NCBI RefSeq assembly: GCF_000341285.1
Contig: NW_005178472.1
Location: 1-64,000 of the forward strand
DNA length: 64,000 nucleotides
Direction of reading: 5' to 3'
From: Galdieria sulphuraria
Lineage: Eukaryota; Rhodophyta; Bangiophyceae; Galdieriales; Galdieriaceae
Both the position numbers and the translations under genes were made by a program. Below the pieces are notes generated by a model. It did no database searches and was not told the origin of the DNA. It saw nothing but the letters and a program-made list of their open reading frames with translations. Of this stretch, positions 1-10,898 are shown piece after piece (position 1 is the first letter of the stretch; each line of letters starts with the position of its first letter).

Positions 1-84
1 CGTCTTTCCTCCTCTTCCTCTTCCCTTTATCCACCCATTATATACCTCTCTCATATCAACCTATCCATATACCTTACAACTGTG
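1..84 (-). other. ITS1 edge (partial) of the rDNA unit
   Basis: This short stretch lies directly 3' of the 18S rRNA on the minus strand, so it should be the first part of internal transcribed spacer 1. It is pyrimidine-rich on the plus strand (purine-rich in the transcript) and shows no conserved rRNA motif. 5.8S and 28S rRNA would lie beyond the left edge of the window. The assignment rests only on position. Confidence 0.7.
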
Positions 85-143
<59 letters not shown>

Positions 144-219
144 CAATAAGGTTCAACGTACTTTTCATCTTACCCTTTCAAATCAAAAAATAAAACAAGC
201 CGTACGCTTCACCGGATCG

Positions 220-267
<48 letters not shown>

Positions 268-714
268 TTCAACGCAAGTTGATGACTCGCGTTTACAAGG
301 AATTCCTCGTTCATAAATACAGTTACAGTATTCAATCCCACAGCACGATGCAATTTCAGAGTTTGCCATACTCTTCTCAGAAATGGTCTCTTACAACTAT
401 TTGATCGCATCAGTGTAGCCCGCGTGCAGCCCAGGACATCAAAGGGCATCACACACCTGTTATTGCCTAAAACTTCCATCCGTGAAAAACGAATAGTACC
501 TCTAAGAAGTATATATCGTATATCTTCACATACAATATAACTAGTTAGCAGGAAAAGGTCTCGTTCGTTAACGGAATTAACCAGACAAATCACTCCACCA
601 ACTAAGAACGGCCATGCACCACCACCCATAAAATCAAGAAAGAGCTATCAATCTGTCAATCATGATCATGTCCGGACCTGGTAAGTTGCCCCGTGTTGAG
701 TCAAATTAAGCCGC

Positions 715-762
<48 letters not shown>

Positions 763-1912
763 ACTTGCGACCATACTCCCCCCAGAACCCAAAATCTTTG
801 GTTTCCCGAATAAAAAGGATGTACGATTGAATAATCAATACACCATCTTTAAGATGGCAACGTTTATGGTTAAGACTACGACGGTATCTAATCGTCTTCG
901 ATCCCCTAACTTTCGTCCTTGATCAATGGGAATATCCTTGCCAAACGCTTTCGCAACTGTTCGTCTTCCAAAAATCCAAGAATTTCACCTCTGACTAGGG
1001 AATACAAATGGCCCCAACTACCCCTATTGATGCATTTTCAATCAATAAAACTTCCTACTAAAGTCTTATCAATACATTAATACTATTATACCATGCTAAG
1101 CTATACTTTCACAAGAAGCGCTTGAAACACTCTAATTTTTTCACAGTAAATCAAAATCAATGTCAAAAATCAATCAATCAAGATCAATCCAAACATTCAT
1201 TTCAAAATGAGTGTCATCCATTCGTACTCTTTCAAAAAAAAGAGTAAAATGAAAAACATCTCACAGTTCAGACTACGGGCGTTTTAACTGCAACAACGTT
1301 CGTGTACGCTATTGGAGCTGGAATTACCGCGGCTGCTGGCACCAGACTTGCCCTCCAATCGTTACTTCGTTACGCGTTTACATAAACGTCATGCCAATAA
1401 AATAACACTTAGTGTTATCTATCAGTATTTCTTGTCGCTACCTCCCTGTGTCAGGATTGGGTAATTTGCGCGCCTGCTGCCATCCTTGGATGTGGTAGCC
1501 ATCTCTCAGGCTCCCTCTCCGGAATCGAACCCTAATTCCCCGTTACCCGTCAACACCACGGTAGGCCTCAATCCTACCGTCAAAAGTTGATAGGGCAGAT
1601 ATTCAAACAATGCGTCAATAGTAAAAAGACTATCAATCCACAAAATTATCATGATTCAACATTCAACACTAAACCCTGTGACAGGAAAAGTGTAAAGTAG
1701 GATCACTAATAAGTGCAATTCCCAAAAATGGAAATAGGGCATGTATTAGCTCTAGCATTACTAGGGTTATCCATATAACAAACTAACATTGTGTAGATTA
1801 TAACTGTTTTAATGAGCCATTCACAGTCTCGCCATCCATGTGGCTTATACTGGCATTTGCATGGCTTAATCCTTGAGACAAGCATACGCGACCCGCAGGA
1901 TCAACGGGGTAT
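85..1912 (-). rRNA. 18S (small subunit) ribosomal RNA, complete
   Basis: Eukaryotic small-subunit rRNA on the minus strand, about 1.83 kb. The 3' end is recognisable from the plus-strand complement AATGATCCTTCCGCAGG at 85, followed by the conserved end region. Other universal blocks are visible: GACGGGCGGTGTGTAC near 236, CCGTCAATTCCTTTAAGTTT near 739, and GGAATTACCGCGGCTGCTGG near 1320. The 5' end lies near 1912 and reads through the GTTGATCCTG core. The V4 area (about 1030-1260) is A+T-rich. Helix 1 differs from the usual CTGG/CCAG stem: it reads CCCG/CGGG, a paired change that keeps the stem. End positions are assigned by conservation and may be off by a few bases. Confidence 0.97.
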
Positions 1913-3101
1913 CATGTATATACAACACAAAGAAAAGAGAGAAAATGTCCACAAAATTGATTGATATACACACAAAAACAGCACAATAGAAACAACATGA
2001 ATATACACACATAAAATGTACATACCATAAGTCAAAAAATTGTATCTTTGTGTCGTACACAACTTTGGTGGAATATTCACCTTCTTTCTTCCTCTTCCTC
2101 CTTTCCTAAACTGGAAAAGATGGAAATTTTACTTTTTTCTTTCGAATAATAAATGTCTCAATGAAACCCCAAAACAACAGATGGGATCCATCTATAACAT
2201 TCATCATTGAAAAAACCATCCTTTGTTTCATTCCTTTGTCTTGTTGGAAGAAAATACATCTCTTAAAATACTACTTACTATTTTACATCCAGTACTGTGA
2301 TTCACACAAAAATGAAATCATGACAATACATAAAGGAAAATAGAGTAGCAGAGGTTTCCTTCAAAAAGACAAAAAACATATAGTCCATTCTATAAAGATG
2401 AGCGGCGAATGAAAATTCAAGCCAAATAATCTCTAACTCATCAAGATGGAAACTATATTCATACTTTTGAATCAAAATAACATTACCAAATCATCGGTAG
2501 TTTAATACATCAACTCCTAACCATACTATATACATCACAACATGCAGTATACAGAAAAAGTTCCAAAAGAGACACAGAAAAGAGAGACATAAAGACACGC
2601 AAATACATACACATCTATGTAATACGCACAAGCACATCTTCAACATCCTCCTCCTTCTTTCTCTTTTGAAACCACTCTGATTACCCACAGTTTTGAAATC
2701 AATGGCAAAGATGGATTACAGATCATGCATCATTGGAAAGGCCCACCCCCATTCGAGGATTTTCCCCACTCCCAAATTCAAACATCATCTTCATCCATAC
2801 ATAAAGCCATTCAACTTTCGCATATCACTCCACTTTACCCGTCTTTGAAAACTAGTAAAAGTGGTTTTCTTCTTGTCTGTCTGGCTTCATTTTTCTGGAA
2901 AAAAATGCTATTTAAAAAGCCAAAAGTGACGGTTCGTTGCGCGGGCTTTTGAGATGAATCAAATGATGACACGTGGCAACAAAACAGTTTGAAACTCAAC
3001 AAAAGGAAAACAAACCAACACTCTTTTTTTATTATACAAACAATAAAAACCTAGCTTTTAAACCCCTCTCAAAAAAAACCAACTCTCTCTTGTTTTCCAC
3101 T

Positions 3102-3132
<31 letters not shown>

Positions 3133-5879
3133 GATATACGAGTGTCTAGAAAATAAACCCATCTTCCTAATTGTCACTCTTGTGTGAGGGGATACACACA
3201 ATAAAAACAACTCAAAAGGTCAAAACTCTTCAAACTTTCATAGTGAGGTCCAAACTCTCCTTCAAAAGCAAAGTTTCAAAAGGAGAGAACATTTCCAATA
3301 CTCCCTATTGTATACACACACACATAAAGAAGAAGAGTTCATAGCTCTATACAATAAAAAAAAGGAGGATAAACCCTCACACCCCTCCTCTCTCTCTCTT
3401 CTACTTGACAAGGCAAGACTATTTGTGAAAAAATAGAACAAAAAACACTCAAAAAAATGTAACCTAAAAGTTGAGTTACTACTTGAATAACTTGTCCTTT
3501 GACACAAAAGTACAACAAAAATTTCAAACTCTACATGGTGTCCTCAACATTTCAAATGATTGGATGATTATTCTTTGAACCTTGGTCCCAACATGGTTGC
3601 TTTAGTACGTTGCTGAAAAAGTTACAACCATCAAACTTTCTCAAGTTGTATCGGAAAAATATCAAGTCAACCTTCTAGCACCATTCCCTAGCTTGTAGTT
3701 TTCTCATTCAACAAAAAAGGGATAAAGAGTCGTTGTGTAAACATACACAACTTTGTTTTGAAACAACTCCAAAAAAGAAAGACTCTAGTGAGTTGGAAGC
3801 AGCAATCATAGTTGGGTATTACTTGTAGTGATTGAGCTTTTTCCAAAACATAGTCGCAAGTTTAAAATTGACAGAATTATCGTTAAGAACAGTTTGCAGT
3901 TGACCATACAAAAGTAGTTACACCCTTTTATTTCTTTCGAGCAAAAGAAATTCTCAACTAGTTACCTCACCATGTAAAAACAACTCTATAAAGACATACC
4001 AACTTGGTTCCTGGAATAGAAAACCTAGTATAGATACTCGTACTCTCCTTAGAAAATCATCGTGTTTCCACAAAAAGCGTTCCCATTTCTTTCCTAGTGA
4101 TGAACAGGATACATAGATATACACACAACGTGACAAATGACTTGTTACACTTCCCATCGAAATTCCAACTACTGCGAGTAACCAATCAAACAAACCAACT
4201 TGTTATAAAAATTCTCAAGTCTTTTTACAAAAATAGTTGAAAGAGCAAACTTGAAAGATCGTATTGCTTTTGCAATAAAAGGTAAAATCGGAAGAGCCGT
4301 TTTCTTTTTCACTTTGACCTCCAACTGCTTAAACTTTGGTACAAAATGGAAAGTTTCTCCCTTTTAGATGGTGTCACTTTCAACCACGTAAATAAAAGTC
4401 TGGTACTTGTGTCACAAAAACCAAGACTCCGCTACAGACTGGACAACAACTGAAACAACTCGTCCAAAAAGCTTTCTCAACCACTTTCAGAATTTTTCTT
4501 TAAGCAACACAACCAAAAAGGAATCCCATCAATATTTGAATGACATTTGTAATATTAAACAACAAGATGAGAAATATTTTCCCATATAAAAAAAAAGTTC
4601 ATATAGATAGACTATAAATGACATCCACCATTCAGAGAAAATGTCTTGTGTGTTTTGACTAATAATTATAGCATTGGATTTTCTGCTTGTCAACTTGCCA
4701 GTTGTGTCTGTTTGACACTTTAAAACTTTTTATTCCCTACTTTACATAGGTGGCAGTTCTATCCACCTTGACTTTCTTTATCACTCTAGGAAAAGAATAT
4801 GACAATTTCAGACAAGATGAAATCGCCAACACTAGAAAATACAATTCAAGTATTTTGCAGTCAACTACGCAGCAGATAATGACCTCCTCCTTTTCATTTT
4901 TTAATAAACACTAACTTGTAAGAATACATTTGCAAGTTGGGCTACGAGTGCTCAGACAAGGTTTTGGCACCTCGTAAGTGACATTGGAGCCGAAAAACAT
5001 AGTTGGTTTTGATCAAACTAAACTAAGCAACGTAAAATTTATATTGGAACCAAGTTTGTCTTTTTGTGGAATTATCGTTGGTTTGGTGAGATAAGGGAAA
5101 CTAATGGTCTGGAAACTTTTTGTTGCCCTGCGGTGTGAACACTTTAGAGGTTCCAGTTATGTGGTTTGGGTTCAAGGAATTTTCTATTAGGTTGTGGTTC
5201 TGAAAAATAAGAAAGGGCACACCCTGCTCTAAAATATGATGTTGTACAGTGGGTAGAGTAACTTTAGGAAACCAACGAAATGGTGTAAATACTTGTCGAT
5301 AGATAGATAGACAACCTGCCTGCGATAAGAAAGAACACCGTTGGAAAAGTTACAGTGGCCGTGGTTCTATCGCAGTCTGATGAATCGGTTGAGAGTTTGA
5401 ACTTTTAGTCCTTGTAACACTTTAGTTTCCTTACACGGATATTTCCAGATCAGCCTACTTATTCTGCAAAACCAAGGAATTGATTTTGTGTAGAGTTGGG
5501 TGCAGTAGTTGACTTTGGTTCTTCACAAAGACCATTACTTTGACCACAAACTTTTAGTTTGACTAATGATGCGTTATACCTATGTAAAATCCGATCAAAA
5601 AATCGTTTTCAGACTTTGCAGCTATTCTTCAAGTAGCTTCTTCTGTCCGTTTCGACAGTGTAGTCCAATCCATCCTTTATTCCATCGTTTATTAGGAGGA
5701 AGACGAATTCCCATGCTTTCTTCTCTGATTTTTAAAGGATAAGTGGCAGTTGAATGAATTGTTTGAACCATTTCCAAAAATGCACATTTTGGTTGTTTCA
5801 CGATAGACTCATTCATATCTTGTTGCGTTTAGAAGAGAATGAAGAAACACCAAGAACAACTAGTCACGAACAACAGGAG
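1913..5879. other. rDNA upstream spacer (5' ETS/IGS) and flank; no gene recognised
   Basis: About 4 kb lies between the 18S 5' end and the first protein gene. It is A-rich on the plus strand with many CAA, AAAC and ACACA runs, and contains an AT dinucleotide repeat near 3106. Open frames of 60-80 codons occur, but none has a recognisable domain or credible splice pattern. The part nearest 1913 should be the 5' external transcribed spacer, since it is upstream of 18S in transcript sense. The RNA polymerase I promoter must lie somewhere here, but I cannot place it. I see no second rRNA copy, 5S gene or tRNA. Confidence 0.6.
3106..3132. repeat. (AT)n dinucleotide microsatellite
   Basis: An uninterrupted run of about 13 AT units inside the rDNA upstream spacer, flanked by A-rich unique sequence. 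It is likely to vary in length between strains. Confidence 0.95.
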
Positions 5880-6869
5880 CTATATGATAATACCTGCGTT
5901 GGAGATGTAAGGAGTCGGGATAGAGCTTATAGAAGATTTGTTGACCAAAAATGGCACATGATGTAGTCCAAGAGCTTCGTAATTAGTGCTCCGTAAAAAT
6001 TTCCGGGCAAAAAGTACACCGTTGAGTTTAGCTTGGAACAAAAGTTCCTTGACACTTTCAAGATCAACTACTGAAGAGAAGGTTACAGGACTGCTCCCGT
6101 TTGTCCATTTAAGCCAAGTCATCGTTCGATTCTGAATTTGTACCCACATTTGATTTTCTACAAGAAGATTAGCAAAATAAAATTCGTCTGTCAACAAATT
6201 CCACTCAGCAGCTTTGCGAATATATACCATATCAGAATAATATTCAAACAGAGTAAAATTCTTTGCAACTATTAAAGCATCACGATTAAGGGCTATCCAC
6301 TGTGATGCCTTAGGAAGTTCTACAAGTTGTGGAAGTTGATCCACAGTCCTATGTAACCAACAATAAGGATCGGACAGAAGAAGTCTGTAGCAACCATCAA
6401 AACTCTGCAGCGGCACACATTTATCAGAAAGAAACACAACCTTTGCAATCCTTCCATCACTGTCTTGCGCAAAAGCTTCGTTTAAAAGAAGAATCATAGC
6501 CTTTGTCAAATTGGGATGTCCCCAGGCAGTGTTTACTTGAACGCTAGTGCGATGCTCGTTCAACCAGTCACTGGTCTCAGAATCAGTACATTTATCACAG
6601 TGTATCAACACTAAAGCCTTCTCTTCATTTCCCCGAAACCAAGCCCTCCACAACTCTTCAAATTCAATGCCATCTTTGGACAAAAACAAAAAACCTATTC
6701 TAGGTACAAGGTTCTCGGAACCCTTCCAGGCACGTAACAAACTTTCCGTTTCTGGAAACTTTGCATAAGATAAGACTCCATTCATGTTATGACTCCTAAA
6801 AGAAAAGATAACGAAGAAACTAATCAAAGCAACCACAAGTAATAGCGAAAAGAGATAATGTTTTAGCAT
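5880..6869 (-). CDS. GT14 (core-2/I-branching-like) glycosyltransferase, type II membrane protein
   Basis: Single-exon gene of 329 residues, probably a Golgi glycosyltransferase of the core-2/I-branching family (CAZy GT14, as in plant BC10-like proteins). After a short cytosolic tail there is one hydrophobic segment (about residues 6-25), a signal anchor. The lumenal part shows the family order: IGFLFL near the start of the catalytic domain, VNTAWGHPNLTKA, VVFLSDKCVPLQSFDGCY, SQWIALNRDA, TDEFYFANLL and a late MTWLKW. I chose ATG at 6869; the open frame extends three codons further upstream but without ATG. The donor and acceptor sugars cannot be read from sequence. It is divergent from GPN2 with only 32 nt between the start codons. 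Confidence 0.8.
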   Translation of the reverse strand: MLKHYLFSLLLVVALISFFVIFSFRSHNMNGVLSYAKFPETESLLRAWKGSENLVPRIGFLFLSKDGIEFEELWRAWFRGNEEKALVLIHCDKCTDSETSDWLNEHRTSVQVNTAWGHPNLTKAMILLLNEAFAQDSDGRIAKVVFLSDKCVPLQSFDGCYRLLLSDPYCWLHRTVDQLPQLVELPKASQWIALNRDALIVAKNFTLFEYYSDMVYIRKAAEWNLLTDEFYFANLLVENQMWVQIQNRTMTWLKWTNGSSPVTFSSVVDLESVKELLFQAKLNGVLFARKFLRSTNYEALGLHHVPFLVNKSSISSIPTPYISNAGIII

Positions 6870-6901
6870 TTCCGACAAAATTTTAATTATTTGATGCTCA
6901 A

Positions 6902-7923
6902 ATGCCTTTGTATTCTCAATTCGTTATTGGTCCTCCTGGTTCCGGTAAAAGCACTTATTGCGCCGCTGTACGTGAATTGTTGGAGAGCAACTGTAGGTAA
7001 GAAAGGAAAAGTTTTCATATTTTTTCTTAATCCTTCTCCTAAAAAGACCGGTGACTCTTGCGAACTTTGATCCCGCTGCAGAATTTCTACCCTACTCCCC
7101 AGATATCGACATAAGAGACCTTGTGAATTTCAAGCAACTTTGTTCCTCTGATTCTTGTGGACCAAATGGAGGACTGCTGCGTTGTTTTGCTGTTTTGGAA
7201 GACAATTTTTCTTGGTTAATTGAAAGTTTGTCGAAAACTTCAAGTGAGTTGCTGAAGTGACCCTAGTTCTGTTTTATGCTGAATTATAGCTGAATAGACC
7301 TTTATCTAATTATTGATTTTCCGGGGCAAATTGAGCTTTACTTAAGTTGCGAGAGTATTGCCAAGTTAATTCATCGTTTGCAGGAAACTTTTGATTTGCG
7401 AGTTTGTTCTCTTCCGACTCTTTTTATTCATGACTAACTATTGTTAAGGCCGTCGTACTCAATCTGATAGACAGCAATCGTTGTTTGGAATCCTCTTCGT
7501 TCCTTTCGTCATGTTTGACTTCTCTAAGTTTGCTCATAAATCTGTCACTACCGTTTTTGAGTGTTCTTACTAAAATCGACATATTTCGTGATGCTCAAGA
7601 TTGCGGTAAATTGAGTTTGGTCTGAGTTGTGTTCATATATGACTCGTCGTAGAAATTGACTTCGAAGATATATGTAAATGTGAAAACCTGGCAACGCATA
7701 TGACCGTATTAACGGGAACGTCAACATTTGTAGCATTACATAGTGCCATTTGTAGTTTGCTTGAAGATTTCAATCTTGTACAGTTTGAAATGCTTAGCGT
7801 CAAGGTACGGTAGTTACTACTTGCTACCAAAGAGGTTTCAGCATTCGACCCTCTTAGGATCCACAACTTTTAGCAAAAGTTGTGAAGGAAGCAGATCATG
7901 CATGCGGTTATATGCTGCGATAA
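6902..7923 (+). CDS. GPN2: GPN-loop GTPase 2
   Basis: GPN-loop GTPase of the GPN2 type, a cytosolic factor linked to RNA polymerase II/III assembly and nuclear import. Exon 1 carries the P-loop GPPGSGKSTYC. Exon 2 gives NFDPAAEFLPY, followed by the diagnostic GPNGGLL loop. Later exons carry LIIDFPGQIELY (switch/G3), VVLNLIDSNRC, VLTKIDIF (G4) and a tail with EDFNLVQFEMLSVKDPQ. Introns are about 45-60 nt, the first at 6997-7046. One intron appears to use a GTTTGT donor (before AVVLNLID) with a CTAAC-like branch site near its 3' end. The start ATG at 6902 places the P-loop near residue 10, as in the family. Exon boundaries were inferred by hand but give a continuous family-like protein to the TAA at 7921-7923. 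Confidence 0.9.
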
Positions 7924-8166
7924 CTGTATTGCCGCATATGCTGAACTATCAAGCAACCCCACTGACTCTCTTTTCAGAAATCGAAACTTATCTGACTTGA
8001 AACAGAAGAAGAATTTTATCTATATTTCAAACCCGCTGTAATGATAGATAAGGACGACTAGTTTAGAGCGTGAATGAAGCTGGGTTTTTCGACAAACGGT
8101 TCTTTCGTACTAGTCAGAATTTTGTCGATTATCCCTGTTGGAAAACGTTTAGGAAAAAGTTTGCAA

Positions 8167-9034
8167 CTAGTTATTAATCCTACCGTATTCCTTCGCCTCC
8201 TCTGGAGTCATGTATTTCGTCCTCTGTGAATCCTTTTGAATCTTTTCGAAAGGCTGTCCGGTTGACTCACTGAGTAATTCAAAGGTCACCTTTCGATTGT
8301 ATAAAACTTCTCTTGCCTTTATTGCTATGTCTGAAGCCTACAACACGAAAAACCAGTTGAGAAATAGTTTAACTTGGTCATAGGAACGTACCGGCCCTTG
8401 AGTTGAACTTCTCGGTTGATGTAGCATAACAGTAGCGTGTGGCAAGGCAGCACGGAAGCCCTTTTCTCCTGCAGCAAGTAGTAGCGCTGCGGTCCCATAA
8501 GCTTGTCCAACACAAATTGTGTGAACCGGTGGCTTCACGTAGCGCATGGTGTCACAGACGGCAAACGCTTCTGTTTCGAAACCTGCAGTGGAACCGTCAG
8601 GATTGGAAGTACCCGTTGAGTTTATATAGAGATATATTGGCTTCTCTCCACTTTCGTACTGCAAGTAAAGAAATTCTGCAATAATTAACTCAGTCACGGC
8701 AGGTAGGAGGGGCATGCCAAGGTATATAATTCTTTCGCGGAGATCAGAATTTTTTAGAACAAACAACCATCATATACCTGTTATGAAGCAAAAGTGAAGG
8801 GAGATCGGGTGGAGGTCCCAACCTGGCACCTTCATAGTTAGAAGCCCCTGTTTCCACTGCAGTAGTTCGACAACGGTTACTCAACCTTTCCAGTCTCCTT
8901 ACTTTCTTCAAGTGCTGTAAAATACCAAGCTGCTTTACTGAAAAACAAACTTTCTTTTCTACAAAGCTATTTACCAACGTAGCTCTCCTATTCTTACACG
9001 CAAAAACATTTGCAACAAACGCCATAAAAATCAT
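8167..9034 (-). CDS. ClpP-family protein lacking the catalytic serine (ClpR-like), likely plastid
   Basis: Subunit of a Clp protease core, probably plastid-located. The N-terminus (about 70 residues, basic, hydroxylated) looks like a targeting leader. The fold is clear: GPPDLPSLLL, IIYLGMPLLPAVTEL, PIYLYINSTG, MRYVKPPVHTICVGQAYG, ALPHATVMLHQP, QGPASDIAIKAREVLYN and a terminal MTPEEAKEYGRI. At the nucleophile site the usual GQAASMGA is GQAYGTAA, so the serine is missing, while the histidine (LPHATVML region) and the aspartate (IQKDSQR) remain. This is the signature of inactive ClpR subunits, which assemble with active ClpP in plastids and cyanobacteria. Two short introns (about 45 and 57 nt) were placed by matching to ClpP; removing them restores HNRIIYLGM and QGPASDIA. 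The ATG at 9034 is the first in frame. Confidence 0.87.
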
Positions 9035-9166
9035 AGTTCAATGCACGTTAATCCGTAAATAATTTTCAGTCGGAATTGAAACCGCAGTATACAATGTCAG
9101 ATAGTATCTTACATAAAGGCGTGGACTGAAAACATTGAAAATTAGTAGCAGAACTGGAAACACTAG

Positions 9167-10848
9167 CTACGAAGTATTCGAAGGTAGCTTGCGTTTCTTC
9201 AACCTCTCCCACTGTTCTTCTTGTTCCTGTTCGGCTGTCTTATCAGCTAAAATTATCTTATCTTGGTACTGATAAGCTCTACCAGTAAACACGGGCTTTG
9301 ACTTGGCGTCTTGCTCATAACGCAAAAGTGCCTCCCTAGGATCCTCATCTGCCCAAGCTTTCTTCAGGTGTGACTGCATAAAATGGGAGGATAACGTTGT
9401 CTTGCCGACCAAGTCCGGTCTTGGTCCAGAAGGCACAGTTGGCTTCTTTGTTAACACAGGGTCTTTTCGAATCTTGTTCCTCTTGTTTGCTTCTGTCATC
9501 GGCAGGCCATTCGGTAAAAACTCGGTTTGGTACATGGGTAACGCATTGGGTAGAAATACCTCGCCGGCACCAATATTGGCAATACTTCCCTCTTCTCTGT
9601 AGAGAAAAAATTAGTTGCTACAATGCGTACAATCTTAGAGTAGACTGACCTTTTCTCTGGTGTGGATACACACAATAAGAGTCCCTTCTTGCTTGTTTCT
9701 GGGGAGTAAAGTCCCACAACACTTCCAGAAGTGGAGCCATAAAATATTTGATTCAGAGCAGGAGACCAGCAGACAGCAACAGCAGCACCGTTTCGGGAAG
9801 ATACGGCAACATCAAAACAGCGACTTACAGAAGCTCTGGAGAAGAAAACAACGGAAGAGCTGCCTCCTTTTGAATTGTCACTTGTAGTTGTACATATATA
9901 TTCGCCGTTCGGAGAAAAGACACATGATGTCATATCACTGCTGTTCGGTAAATCGTCAAACACGGTTAAAGGTTCTTCCAATCTTCGACAGTCCCACATA
10001 AACAAGCAACCGTTAGTAGTACGAGTAACCAAAGTTAAGTCATCTCTCGTAAGTTGAAGATCTGTCGCCACACCCAGTGTGCCTCGAAACTTTTGTGCGC
10101 TACCGACTTCTTCGACCGGTCGTACTTGGGTTGAACTCGGCTCATATACTTTCAACGAACCATCTTCGCAAGCACAAAACAACCTTTTCCCATCGTTCGC
10201 AAAACGGAACGAAGAGCAAGTGTTTTTCTTTCCGTCCTTTGCTTTTAAAGTCAGAATACTTCCTTGTTCCACAGAACCTTTTTTACTCAAAGTCCACAAC
10301 CTAATTGTTCCGTCTGTTGAACTAGTTGCAAAGCTGTCGTTTCTCGTTGGGTTCCAGTTACCATATAACAAAGAAGCGACGTGGCCTTTTGTATTTTTCA
10401 TACTTACGAGATACATATCTCCTTGAGGTGTTTCAGATATATCTTCACCGTCACGGGTAAGTAATTTTGCACGGGAACTTCCTCCAATGACAAGAATACT
10501 AGAACCTGTTGGTGAAAATTCTGCTAGTCGTAGAGGATAAGCCCCAAGTGGCTCAATACTAGCAAAATACTTTAGTCTATTCGTCATTGTTGCAAAGTCC
10601 CACAGTTTAAGAGTTGTGTCGTTAGAACCGGTCGCCATTCGAACCCCAGAAGGCTCTATAGCGATGGTAGAAACAGTAGCACGGTGGCCGCCGAGGTTTA
10701 CTTCGTGTGAAAGAGGTAAATTCACCATCGTTTCAGTTGTATTCTCGTGGAATTCTTCAGAAAGAGACTCATCTGAAAGGTCACTGTCCGAACTTTCCAA
10801 AGTCATCTCTTTTGTAGTAAAAGTATCCACTTGGTTCAACTCCGTCAT
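9167..10848 (-). CDS. WDR70: WD repeat protein 70
   Basis: WD40 propeller protein matching WDR70, a nuclear protein connected in other eukaryotes to DNA-damage response and chromatin. The N-terminus is short and acidic (ESSDSDLSDESLSEEF). Repeats then follow with GGHRATVSTIAIEPSG, ATGSNDTTLKLWDFATM, FSPTGSSILVIGGSS, SSTDGTIRLWTL, CEDGSLKVYEP and CLFMWDCRRLEEP. The family's C-terminal tail is present after one intron near 9600-9655: KDPVLTKKP, then DEDPREALLRYE. The open frame runs upstream to 10884 but that codon is GTG; the ATG at 10848 is the supported start. It lies 50 nt downstream of the stop of the next gene on the same strand, so its promoter must overlap that gene's 3' end. Confidence 0.88.
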
Positions 10849-10898
10849 GGGAATGAAAAACAAATTTAATTTTGAAGCTAACACGATAAGATATAAAG

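Noticed and set aside
178-2060. Open frames inside the 18S rRNA gene and its 5' flank
   Set aside because: They overlap conserved rRNA sequence, differ from any known protein and are chance frames.
2161-5816. Several 60-80 codon frames in the rDNA spacer
   Set aside because: Low-complexity composition, no domains and no splice-compatible partners.
6870-6878. Longer N-terminal frames beginning at non-ATG codons (for example GT14 at 6878, WDR70 at 10884, flavoenzyme at 12668, coiled-coil gene at 13543)
   Set aside because: These codons are TTG or GTG; nuclear genes normally start at ATG, and a suitable ATG lies a few codons downstream in each case.
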